NCBI GenBank assembly: GCA_026770585.1
Contig: MU647124.1
Coordinates: 107,777 to 119,863, forward strand
Direction of reading: 5' to 3'
Source: Baffinella frigidus
Lineage: Eukaryota > Cryptophyceae > Cryptomonadales > Baffinellaceae
Length of the DNA stretch: 12,087 nt
The notes under the pieces were generated by a model. The model had not been told where the DNA came from. It searched no databases and was given only the letters and a program-made list of their open reading frames with translations. Below are positions 1 to 6,853 of this stretch, piece by piece. Made by a program: the position numbers and the translations under genes. Position 1 is the first letter of the stretch, and every line of letters starts with the position of its first letter.

Positions 1-153
1 ACAGGTGGCTGGTACAAATCTAACCGATTGCGTCCGTTTCTCACGAGAACTTCTCCTATCTTCGTTTAGACGGCCTACCGACCTCTCATGGGAAATTCTA
101 TCAGTTTTGTAAAGTAACGAGGGTGGAGAAGCAGGCGTTTTGTGTGGTAACAT
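1..153. other. Left edge, no feature recognised
   Basis: AT/GC-balanced DNA with no convincing reading frame or repeat visible. It lies immediately left of the long hairpin and is probably part of the same repeat-derived landscape. Confidence 0.4.
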
Positions 154-260
154 GATGTTCCCCCAATGTCCACAAAAATCTGAGACCACATTTGTGGAAC
201 AGAATTGAAAGTTGGTCCACAAATGTGATCTCAGATTTTTGTGGGCATTGGGGGAACATC
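154..260. repeat. Near-perfect foldback (45-bp inverted arms, 17-nt loop)
   Basis: The left arm (154-198) and right arm (216-260) are reverse complements at 43 of 45 positions, with a 17-nt loop at 199-215. One mismatch could pair as a G-U wobble in RNA. The arms begin GATGTTCCCCC and end GGGGGAACATC. The size and symmetry fit either a foldback MITE or a microRNA-type hairpin precursor. No gene or target-site duplication is obvious around it. The hairpin is read directly from the sequence; its function is unknown. Confidence 0.9.
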
Positions 261-455
261 TCCAGAAACGGGCCGCCATAAATTTTCGGTACATGAGGCG
301 GGCCCATCCGGAGGAAAAAAAAAGGTTTTCCTCCACTTTTGCCAACTTTTCCGAGGGAGCTATCGACAACTTTTGGTCTGCTACCCCACCCTCAAAGTAA
401 CTCGTTTCTGGTTGACCTACACACGGTTTTCCGGATTTTCAAAATCCCCGATCTC

Positions 456-581
456 GACAGGCAAAATCCGAGCTCACCCGACTCCTAACTCCTCAAGAGT
501 GAGGTGGGATGCGGCCTTCGATGTGAGTGTAAATAAAAGCACCAAAGCACCAAAGCACCAAAGATCGACAGGCAAAATCCG
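456..581. repeat. Small duplications: 15-mer twice and CACCAAAG x3
   Basis: GACAGGCAAAATCCG occurs at 456-470 and again at 567-581. Between them, 540-563 is three perfect tandem copies of the 8-mer CACCAAAG. The arrangement suggests local slippage or duplication within a decayed repeat. No coding meaning is apparent. Confidence 0.8.
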
Positions 582-643
582 TGACTATGAACACCTCCCC
601 CCACTGTGTAACCTGGGGGAAACCCTTACACATCCACCTCGCT

Positions 644-805
644 CACTCTCTCGCTCGCTGACTTCCGCACATTGGGGGAAACCTCTACATGCGTTTGGTT
701 TGACATCTGTCTCATCTCACACCCCACTCTCTCGCTCGCTGACTTCCGTACACTGGGGGAAACCTCAAAATTTTTCTTGGTTTGACATCTGAGGTATCCG
801 TGGTT
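644..805 (+). repeat. 81-bp tandem duplication (two copies)
   Basis: Copy 1 (644-724) and copy 2 (from 725 to about 800) share CACTCTCTCGCTCGCTGACT, then a TGGGGGAAACCTC block, then TTTGACATCTG, all at a spacing of 81 bp. The segment between the GGGGGAAACC block and TTTGACATCTG has diverged. A related CTGGGGGAAACC block at 612-624 may be a remnant of a third, older copy. The unit is open in some frames, which makes short spurious reading frames on both strands. Confidence 0.85.
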
Positions 806-937
806 GGAGCTCCTATGAGCTGAACGATGGGATACCATTGTGGGCCTTCAGCCGACTTGTTTTATCCTGGTGTGTGTGTGAGTATGGGAACTTTTTGTAT
901 ACCTTCACACACCCGATGAGGATACCCTTTAGCCGGT

Positions 938-1073
938 TTCTGCCGCGATCCTCTGCACCGGGGGGCCTGAATGTAATCCGAAAGGAAGCATGGCTTTTCT
1001 GCAGAACCAGTTCCGGTGTCCGCCTATGTTGGGAGCTCGAAGAACCTAGAGGACCTAAAGGACACGGAAGGGC
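938..1073 (+). repeat. Dispersed repeat family A, copy 1
   Basis: This ~136-bp segment matches, in inverse orientation, the segment at 5953-6085 at roughly nine of ten bases by eye. It also matches a more diverged copy at 1454-1552 in the same orientation. Conserved landmarks in order are CCGCGATCCTCTG, a run of G, TGATCCGA-like, AAGCATGGC, CCGGTGTCCGCCTATGTTGG and GAGCTCGAAGAACCT. The family looks like a short non-autonomous mobile element or its remnant. Its frame is open, but no protein family is recognised. Confidence 0.8.
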
Positions 1074-1111
1074 GTGTCTTTGGCATATGTTGGGCGAAAT
1101 TAAAACCTAAA

Positions 1112-1196
1112 GGACCAAATTATAAAACAAGACCTCGTTTAAAAAGAAATTGGAGCCCTTTTTAGTTTTAAATGGACCTTGTTTCATAATTTGTAC
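1112..1196. repeat. Imperfect AT-rich inverted repeat
   Basis: AAATTATAAAACAAGACC (1117-1134) is nearly the reverse complement of the segment at 1174-1192 (GACCTTGTTTCATAATTT), separated by about 40 nt. The flanks pair only in part. It could be the core of an old foldback element. Confidence 0.5.
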
Positions 1197-1366
1197 CAGA
1201 ACGAGTTGCTTTACAAAACTACCTTTAAAAGGATTATAGGTTGCCCCGCTATTAATTTTGGAGGTAAAGGATCAAAAGTTGACGCCCATTCCGTCCCCTG
1301 GAAGGAAGTCCTTGACTGGACTTGCCAGCGGGGCACTACCCCCTACAATGGAACAAGAACCCCGCA

Positions 1367-1383
1367 GCCTGGTCTCTCAGCGG
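1367..1383 (+). repeat. 17-mer shared with 2516-2532
   Basis: GCCTGGTCTCTCAGCGG is identical at 1367-1383 and 2516-2532. At both sites it is followed by a C-rich then A-rich stretch. The surrounding DNA is only loosely alike, so this could be the conserved end of a further repeat family. Confidence 0.55.
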
Positions 1384-1453
1384 CCCCCCCCAAAAAAATC
1401 CGGTGAAAAAAGTTTTTGCCCAGAAAAAAAGTTTCAAAGCACTGAAGAATTCT

Positions 1454-1552
1454 GGGGGGCTTCGTGTGATCCGAAAGGAATCATGGCCTTTTTGCACAAC
1501 CAGTTCCAGTGTCCGCGTGAGTTGGGAGATCGAAGAACCTAAAGGACCTCAA
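1454..1552 (+). repeat. Dispersed repeat family A, copy 2 (diverged)
   Basis: From the G-run onward this segment follows the landmarks of copies 1 and 3: GTGATCCGAAAGGAATCATGG, then GTGTCCGC, GTTGGGAG and TCGAAGAACCTAAAGGACCT. It lacks the CCGCGATCCTCTG left end seen in the other two copies, so it may be 5' truncated or older. Confidence 0.75.
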
Positions 1553-1631
1553 GAAACTCCCTCAGCTCCAGTAAACTTGTGAGGATTGCCCAACCCTCAA
1601 ACCTCCCTAAACCACAAACTCTGATATCTCA

Positions 1632-2166
1632 ACCCAAAACCCTAAACCCTAAACCCTAAACCCTAAACCCTAAACCCTGAACCCTAAACTCTAAACCCTA
1701 AACCCTAAACCCTGAACCGTATCCCTAAACTCTAAACCCTAAACCCTGAACCCTAAACCATAAACCATAAACTCTAAAATCTCAAGCATTAACTCTCATT
1801 CCTGAACCGTAAACCCCAAACCCTGAATTTTGAAACCTGAACCCTAAACCCTAAATCTTGCACCCTACACCATTTACCCTAAAACCTGAAACCTGGAAAC
1901 CCTGAAACCTAAACTCTCAACCCCTAATCCTAAACCCTGAACCCTGAACCCCAACCCCTACCCCAGGAACCCTAAACCATAAAACATTTGAACCCCAAAC
2001 GTTAAACCCTTGACTGAAATCCGAGAACTACAAACCCTTGCACCTTTCACCCCACACCCTAAACCTTGAAACCTTAAACCTAAACCCTAAACCCCAAACC
2101 CTGAACCCAAACCCCTACTTTTCAACCCTCACCCCTGAACCCTAACCCCAAAACCTAAACCCTCCC
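1632..2166. repeat. Degenerate telomere-like block 1 (CCCTAAA)
   Basis: Five perfect tandem CCCTAAA units (1640-1674) are followed by about 490 bp of variants, chiefly CCCTGAA, CCATAAA, CTCTAAA and CCCCAAA. CCCTAAA on the plus strand is the C-rich strand of the TTTAGGG telomere repeat known from plants and many algae. Perfect units concentrate at the left and decay to the right. Because unrelated DNA lies on both sides, the block is interstitial or subtelomeric and not an active chromosome end. Confidence 0.9.
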
Positions 2167-2614
2167 AAATCACTAAGTGTACCTGTACCTAGGTAGACCC
2201 TAACGGACACGAGTCGCTCCCCATGTGTCTTTCCACAGCCGTGCCAACCCCATCTTACATCTCTCTTGTACGAACCAGGTAAAGGATCACGAGTAAATAT
2301 TGAGCTTTATTTCTACGTATGCCCAAACTACTCAGACTAAATCTCCCTCTCTGCGGGGTTCTCGTATCGTCACGTGGAGACTCCGCCATCGAATTTACAA
2401 AAATGAGAGACCATAAGAGCTTAGCCAGAGTTAGGTTGGTCGACAGAGTTAGGGAACGATTATTTTTCCTCGACACGCTACTAGGCCCGGTTGTACATTT
2501 CAGATCGGTGCAGGGGCCTGGTCTCTCAGCGGGACCCCAAAACAATGCTCAACCATAAACTGTGTTTGGGGGAACGCAAAAAAAATAACCCCTAAGACTT
2601 CAGCGTTTAGGATT
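2167..2614. other. Spacer between telomere-like blocks
   Basis: Non-telomeric DNA of ordinary composition. It holds the second copy of the 17-mer GCCTGGTCTCTCAGCGG (2516-2532). Short reading frames exist on both strands but overlap each other antisense and show no recognisable domain. No gene is supported. Confidence 0.5.
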
Positions 2615-3143
2615 CCTAAACTCTGAACCCTACACTCAAAACCCTATACTCCAAACCCTCCAACCTGAACCCTGCAACCTAAATTCAAAACCCTGAACCC
2701 TAATCCCTGAATTTCAACCTTCACCTAAAATCCTGAACCCTCAACCCGAAACCCAAAACCCAAAACTGACCAACAAACCCTAAACCTTAGTTTATAAACC
2801 CTGAGTGGGGTAAAACAAACCTGATCACTTTAAAAACCGTGAACCCTCAACTCTAAACCCTAAACTGTAAACTCTCAACCCTCAACCCTCAACCTTAAAC
2901 CCTGAAAACACGAAAAACGGCATAACAACACAAAAAACAGAATAACAAACCCTGAACCCCCAACCCCAAAACCCCAAACCCAAACCCTGAACCCTGAACC
3001 CTAAACCCTGAACCCTAAACCATAAACCGTAAACCCTAAATCCTGAACACTCAACCCTTATTCCTGAACCCTAAATCCCAAATCCTGAAATCATACACTC
3101 TAGACCGTGTACCGTAAACCGTAAACTGTGAACAGTGAACCTT

Positions 3144-3177
<34 letters not shown>

Positions 3178-3265
3178 AACCCATCAGCCCTCAACAATAA
3201 ACCCTACACCCTACACCACGAAATCCTCAACCATAAACCCTGAACAGAAATTCCTAATTCCCAAA
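2615..3265. repeat. Degenerate telomere-like block 2
   Basis: About 650 bp of CCCTGAA, CCCTAAA, CCCTCAA and related 6-8-mers, more decayed than block 1 and in the same orientation. It is interrupted near 2805-2840 and 2905-2950 by A-rich non-telomeric stretches, including repeated ACA-rich runs. The shared orientation suggests that blocks 1 and 2 were one tract before interruption, or were added by the same process. Confidence 0.85.
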
Positions 3266-3574
3266 CCCTGCCATTTCAGGTCGAGCTCAGGTTATTTGCC
3301 TCGATCTACTTACACGTGGGGGATAAATCAAAAGTTGACCAAGTGAAACATCCTTTAAAAACACATTTACTCCGATGCCCCCAATTGACGGAAACAGAAG
3401 TGGCCCATAATTCCCACCAGCAGCGTCGAAACCCTGGGCACCATGCCCACGGTTGACGAGATCCGGTATCGGATCGGCTCCTGCCCCCCCAGGGGCAATA
3501 CCATCGCCGCTGGGTACATTCCAGCTCCTTAAGAACCACGAACCAAGAAGCTAAATGCCTCAAGGCAAGTTGAC
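3266..3574. other. Spacer, no gene recognised
   Basis: Unique-looking DNA following telomere-like block 2. A minus-strand reading frame covers most of it but shows no domain, no sensible composition and no splice-consistent extension. I see nothing further in it. Confidence 0.4.
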
Positions 3575-3602
3575 TTGCGCCAGGTCTCAAGTCGATCCGG
3601 GC

Positions 3603-3663
3603 GACGTGTTCAAGCCTCGATCCACTTAAGACGTTTTCAAGCCACTTTAGACGTTTTCAAGCC
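3603..3663 (+). repeat. Triplicated 13-mer ACGTTTTCAAGCC
   Basis: ACGTGTTCAAGCC (3603-3615), ACGTTTTCAAGCC (3631-3643) and ACGTTTTCAAGCC (3651-3663) occur in a row with spacings of 28 and 20 bp. The last two lie within a 20-bp tandem duplication. Confidence 0.8.
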
Positions 3664-3776
3664 TGGATCTCCAGCACGCTCAGGGCTACCGCTGCGAATA
3701 TGGGGGGCAGGCCCAATGATGGGTCGTTTCAAGGGAGGCAAGGCAAAAAAGTTAATTTTCCTGGGGCGTGGAAGCC

Positions 3777-3962
3777 TCCCACACGAGGCTATCCATACGA
3801 ACAGAATAAAGGGACATTTTGAAAATTGTGGGGAAAATTGGTCACGTAGTGGTGGTCGCCTTTCGACCGGCTTCATGACCAATTACTGACTTTTGGCGTG
3901 TTTCCTGGGCAACAATCCAATAATTGACTTATGCCTCTGTTCGCATGGATAGCCTTGTGTGG
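3777..3962. repeat. Imperfect foldback of about 185 bp
   Basis: The outer arms are 3777-3805 (CACACGAGGCTATCCATACG then AACAGAAT) and 3934-3962 (CTGTTCGCATGGATAGCC then TTGTGTGG), reverse complements with few mismatches. An inner pair, AATTGGTCACG near 3837 and CATGACCAATT near 3874, brackets the centre. The whole segment can fold on itself, as expected of a foldback transposon remnant. It overlaps the decayed frame. Confidence 0.7.
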
Positions 3963-4154
3963 TCCGGCGGCCTCTGCGAGGATTTTTTGGTCAAAATGAA
4001 GCATGGGACAGCCATCCTGCAAAGAGAAGCCTCCATAGATTCTATCTCTTAATTGGCAAGAAGTCTCACACGCCCTACGGTAGGGCCCTAGGACCTGCCT
4101 GGGATCTCTTGGCGGTCAATTTTGACCGCCTCGCCACTGCAGGGATACACTGAA

Positions 4155-4280
4155 CTCTGAAGCCCCTAACCGAGAACGCTCAACGCTCAACGCAAAGCGC
4201 TCAACGCTCAACGCTAAACCCGGAAACCTCAACCCTTCACCCAGAAACCCTACACCCTACACTCTGAACCTCAAACCCTA
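4155..4280. repeat. Telomere-like block 3 with CAACGCT variants
   Basis: The left half is made of CTCAACG / CAACGCT-type units, and the right half returns to CCCTAAA-like and CCCTACA units. The GC-bearing CAACGCT variant is not seen in blocks 1 and 2, suggesting local homogenisation of a mutated unit. Confidence 0.7.
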
Positions 4281-4289
4281 CAGGGGTAT

Positions 4290-4399
4290 CTGGGCTATAA
4301 GAAACCAGAACTTAAGAACACAACCAGGATTTGGCCCCCCCGTTTTCTTAATTTACTACCATAGGGTGGACCAAATCTTGCGTTTAGTCAACCCTCTGG
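4290..4399 (+). repeat. Repeat family C, copy 1, with terminal hairpin
   Basis: CTGGGCTATAAGAAACCAGA, then a GGATTTGG-CCCC stretch and TTCTTAATTT, aligns in order with 5728-5816 at about two-thirds identity by eye. The right end folds: CCATAGGGTGGAC with its flank (4359-4376) can pair with GTCAACCCTCTGG and its flank (4385-4399). The left edge directly follows a TACAGGGGTATCT motif (from 4279) that resembles the termini of the MITE-like elements at 4512 and 4786, so the two families may share an end. Confidence 0.6.
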
Positions 4400-4511
4400 A
4401 ACTACTGTTTTTTAAAAGACACCGCCAAGACGGCACACCTCGCGAACATGCGTTTGCTCTTTACAGTACACTGCATTCATGATTCAGACGCAGCAGGGCG
4501 GGCTAGGACGG

Positions 4512-4636
4512 CAGGGTACATGCATACCTTGCCCATAAGAAACTGCCTCCTCGTAGGACCACCATAGGGCCCTGGGAATAGTCCTACTGTAGAGTCCTAT
4601 CGGCGGGGGCTGTTTCTTATGAGCGAGGCACCCCTG
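4512..4636. mobile_element. MITE-like element, copy 1
   Basis: The termini CAGGGTAC (left) and CACCCCTG (right) enclose inverted blocks CATAAGAAAC-GCC and GGC-GTTTCTTATG, around a core beginning GTAGGACCACCATAGGGCCC. The core is almost identical to that of the better preserved copy at 4786-4903. The left terminus carries a small insertion. At ~125 bp it has no coding capacity, as expected for a non-autonomous element. No full-length transposase partner is in the window. Confidence 0.7.
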
Positions 4637-4783
4637 GAAGGCCCGAGTCACGAGAGGCGGGTGGCAGGAGTCCCCTCGGACGCGACGTCCAGCACGCGCA
4701 TCGCTTCCCGAGCTTTCAGCACCTGCCACCGGCCAGAAGGGGGGGCCGCGCTCGGACGGTCAGTTTGGCCACTGTACCCCGCA

Positions 4784-4905
4784 TACAGGGGTACCTCGCT
4801 CATCACAAACTGCCCCCCCCCCTAGGACCACCATAGGGCCCTAGGCATAGGCCTACTGTAGGGTCCTAGGGGGTGGCGGTTTCTTATGAGCGAGGTACCC
4901 CTGTA
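4784..4905. mobile_element. MITE-like element, copy 2 (best preserved)
   Basis: Termini CAGGGGTACCTCGCTCAT (from 4786) and ATGAGCGAGGTACCCCTG (to 4903) are perfect inverted repeats, flanked on both sides by TA. The inversion continues inward past CACAAAC/GTTTCTT to CCTAGGACC (4821-4829) and GGTCCTAGG (4862-4870), so nearly the whole 118 bp can fold. A TA flank is the signature of Tc1/mariner-type insertion, whereas CAGGGG termini are also known in hAT elements, which make 8-bp duplications not seen here. The superfamily is therefore unresolved. Confidence 0.8.
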
Positions 4906-5201
4906 CACGAGACAATCCGTCTCCTTGCCCGAGGCGGGTCCTTCCCAGGACCCCGTCTTGACAATCAGTACGCTCGAGTCAAGACGATCGTGCGGGGGCG
5001 GCGGACCAGATGTGGTGGATCTATTACGGGGGATCAATTCGCCTCAAGAGGGACCGCCCCCCACCTGGTGTCAGGAAAGATACATGTGACACACAAACGA
5101 AGCGGCGAGAACGGATGGAAGCGCACTCCCCGAGAAGGGGTGGATCATCGAGTCTTGGGAGGTGCTGCAATCATGGCCACGCGGGTTGTCAAGCGTAGGG
5201 G

Positions 5202-5322
5202 ACGAAAGAGAGCGAGCGATCGAGCGAGAGCGATAGAGAGAGCGAGAGCGAGAGCGAGCGATCGAGCGAGAGCGAGAGAGAGAAAGAGAGAGAGAGAGGC
5301 GGGCGGGCGGGGCGGGGCGGGA
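5202..5322. repeat. GA/GAGC microsatellite and GGGCGG tract
   Basis: A purine-rich stretch of GAGA, GAGC and GATCGAGC units runs from about 5202 to 5299, followed by GGCGGGCGGGGCGGGGCGGG. It gives a long Arg/Glu/Ala-rich frame on one strand and an Arg/Ser-rich frame on the other; both are products of the simple repeat and are not treated as genes. Confidence 0.85.
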
Positions 5323-5376
5323 CCGAGTGGAGGACGCGGTGCGACCGCTGCAGCTCCTGCTCCCGCACGCTCGCAA

Positions 5377-5560
5377 GCGCTTTCTGCGAAACCCCGCGGG
5401 AAGCCGTGTCAGCGCTCTCTGCGAACCCCCGCGGGGAGCCGTATCAGCCTTTGTCGTGTAACTGTTACACACTTGAACAAAGCCCCAATTGCTCCAATTG
5501 CTCTGCGAAACCCCGCGGGACGCCGTGTCACCGCTTTCTGCGAACCCCACGGGACAAGAA
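5377..5560 (+). repeat. Cluster of four ~34-bp GC-rich repeats in two pairs
   Basis: Units at 5377-5411, 5412-5446, ~5497-5530 and 5531-5560 share CTGCGAAACCCCGCGGGA plus GCCGTGTCA with small changes. The units within each pair abut. The pairs are separated by 50 bp holding the perfect hairpin GTGTAA-CTG-TTACAC (5456-5470) inside a weaker CTTTG/CAAAG stem. A further ACCCCGCGGGATGG half-unit lies near 5636. The CCCCGCGGG cores are themselves near-palindromic. Function unknown. Confidence 0.8.
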
Positions 5561-5727
5561 TGTTAACGCGAGACCGGGCGAGACCGGGATCCAGCAGCAA
5601 ACCCCTTGATCCACAGCTACAAACGAGCCAGGAGACCCCGCGGGATGGAGCGTGAGCGTCAGGCTCTGAGATGCTGGGGGGCTGGCGCGTCGAGGCGTGC
5701 GGGAGCCTCCGGTTCGAGGTGATACAT

Positions 5728-5816
5728 CCGGGTTACAAGAACCCAGAACTTGGGTACCCGCACTGGATCTGGGGCCTGCGTGTTCTTAATTTTGAACCAG
5801 AGGGTTGACTAAATCT
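5728..5816 (+). repeat. Repeat family C, copy 2
   Basis: Diverged direct copy of 4290-4377, sharing in order CCGGGTTACAAGAA-like, CCAGAACTT, GGATCTGG, TTCTTAATTT and AGGGTTGACTAAATC. The last part, CCAGAGGGTTGACTA (5797-5811), is an exact inverse match to 4385-4399 in copy 1. Confidence 0.6.
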
Positions 5817-5931
5817 CGATTTTATTCATCTCGCTGTTGCTATTTTCGGAACAAAGACACCACACGAGGCGACCAAGGATTTTGTTATAGCTCGGATATC
5901 CCTACAGGTAGTCGAAGCATTGGTGTGAGGC

Positions 5932-6106
5932 GCGAGTGGAGAGGAGGGGCGGTTGTGTGGTCCTTTAGGTCCTTCAGGTTCTTCGAGCTCCCAACATAGG
6001 CGGACACCGGAAATTGTTCTGTAGAAAGGCCATGCTTCCAGTCGGATCACATCAGACCCCCCTGTACAGAGGATCGCGGCGAGAAGCGAGTGGAGAGGAG
6101 GGGCGG
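5932..6106 (-). mobile_element. Family A copy 3 bracketed by 21-bp direct repeats
   Basis: The 21-mer GCGAGTGGAGAGGAGGGGCG-G occurs exactly at 5932-5952 and 6086-6106. The 133 bp between (5953-6085) is, on the minus strand, the family A repeat seen at 938-1073. Both ends of the similarity to copy 1 lie close to these borders. Identical direct repeats that bracket a dispersed repeat are the usual footprint of a target-site duplication. No terminal inverted repeat or poly-A tail is obvious, so the mechanism is unclear; unequal exchange in a pre-existing duplication is an alternative. Confidence 0.7.
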
Positions 6107-6198
6107 GGCGGGACCAGATCCTGGTCCGGAATGGAGGCAGAGTGCAGCCACTTGCACAGCGCCTCGTGCTCCTGTTCGCGCTTCAGATCAGCACCCGA

Positions 6199-6383
6199 TC
6201 AGCACCACCCCCGATCATGAGCACTGCCCGCTAGCCCCATGCCAGCGCTAGCCCCCCAGCACGTGACCAATTCCCATGCACGCCCACTCAAGGATGCTTG
6301 ACACAACCTCTTGTAGGTCACCACTCCCAATCAGCACCAGTTCCGATCAGGAGCACTGCCCACTAGCTCCCTGCCAGCACTGG
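6199..6383 (+). repeat. Direct repeat of ~53 bp (two copies, 132 bp apart)
   Basis: 6199-6251 and 6331-6383 share TCAGCACCA, CCGATCA, GAGCACTGCCC and CTAGC-CC-TGCCAGC with scattered substitutions, about 80-85% by eye. A third, shorter echo (GATCAGCACCCGATCAGCACC) starts near 6187. The intervening DNA shows no gene. Confidence 0.7.
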
Positions 6384-6552
6384 GTTCCCTTCTTCTTCCA
6401 ACGCTCCGACGTTTGGCCCGTGGCCTCAGGGTGCGTGCAGGGCGATGTGCGCTCAGAGCGCGGGTTGGGACTGCAGGGTTCAAGGGGGGAGACCCACGGG
6501 GTTGGGTCAATGGTGCATGGTCGGATGCTATGGCACAGCAATTAGGTTTCAC

Positions 6553-6597
6553 TGAGAGAGAGTGACAGCGAGAGAGAGAGAGAGGGAGAGAGAGTTG
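6553..6597 (+). repeat. GA microsatellite
   Basis: Impure GAGAGA tract with single GTGACAGC and GGG interruptions. The DNA from 6598 to about 6850 to its right has no recognisable gene or repeat. Confidence 0.8.
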
Positions 6598-6853
6598 AGG
6601 TTAGTGCCAAGTGATTTGTATCTCGGCGAGGAACACGTCCACAGATTCTACGACCACTCCTTAATCTCAGAAAATCGTAGCAACACCAATGCTACTTTGC
6701 TGCTTACAATACCCAGTTCTTTGTCAAGTCGTCTGCACAGGATCTCCCGCGCCCAATATTCGAAATTACTTTTCATCCACCAGGCCAGACCACCAGCCCT
6801 GGAACCATTTGTCAAAAGTTGATTTTTGGTACACGGTTTGTGAACTTTGGTCG

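Larger units (their letters stand above)
3575..4153 (+). pseudogene. Decayed open frame broken by two stops
   Basis: One reading frame runs from 3575 to 4153 (about 193 codons) with only two internal stops, a TGA at 3887-3889 and a TAG at 3950-3952. The segments between are 104, 20 and 67 codons long. No protein family is recognised. Part of the frame lies in a foldback and contains a triplicated 13-mer, so it may be the remnant of a mobile-element reading frame, or chance openness in repeat DNA. It ends where the telomere-like repeats resume. Confidence 0.3.

Noticed and set aside
241-792. Plus-strand open frame of 183 codons
   Set aside because: It starts from a GTG inside the hairpin arm and runs through the 8-bp and 81-bp tandem repeats. 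Its composition is unremarkable and no domain is visible; best explained as repeat DNA that happens to be open.
5377-5560. CRISPR-like appearance of the 34-bp repeats
   Set aside because: Units abut without unique spacers, only four are present, they vary internally, there are no cas genes, and the surrounding genes have spliceosomal introns.
4873-5655. Plus-strand open frame of 260 codons
   Set aside because: Its start lies inside the MITE terminus and its middle is GA/GAGC microsatellite (Arg/Glu/Ala repeats), followed by the 34-bp repeats. The opposite strand is also open, as expected for a GA repeat.
5708-5722. GGTTCGAGGTG, resembling a tRNA T-arm / B box
   Set aside because: The match fails at the end of the box, and no acceptor stem, anticodon arm or A box is placed correctly around it.
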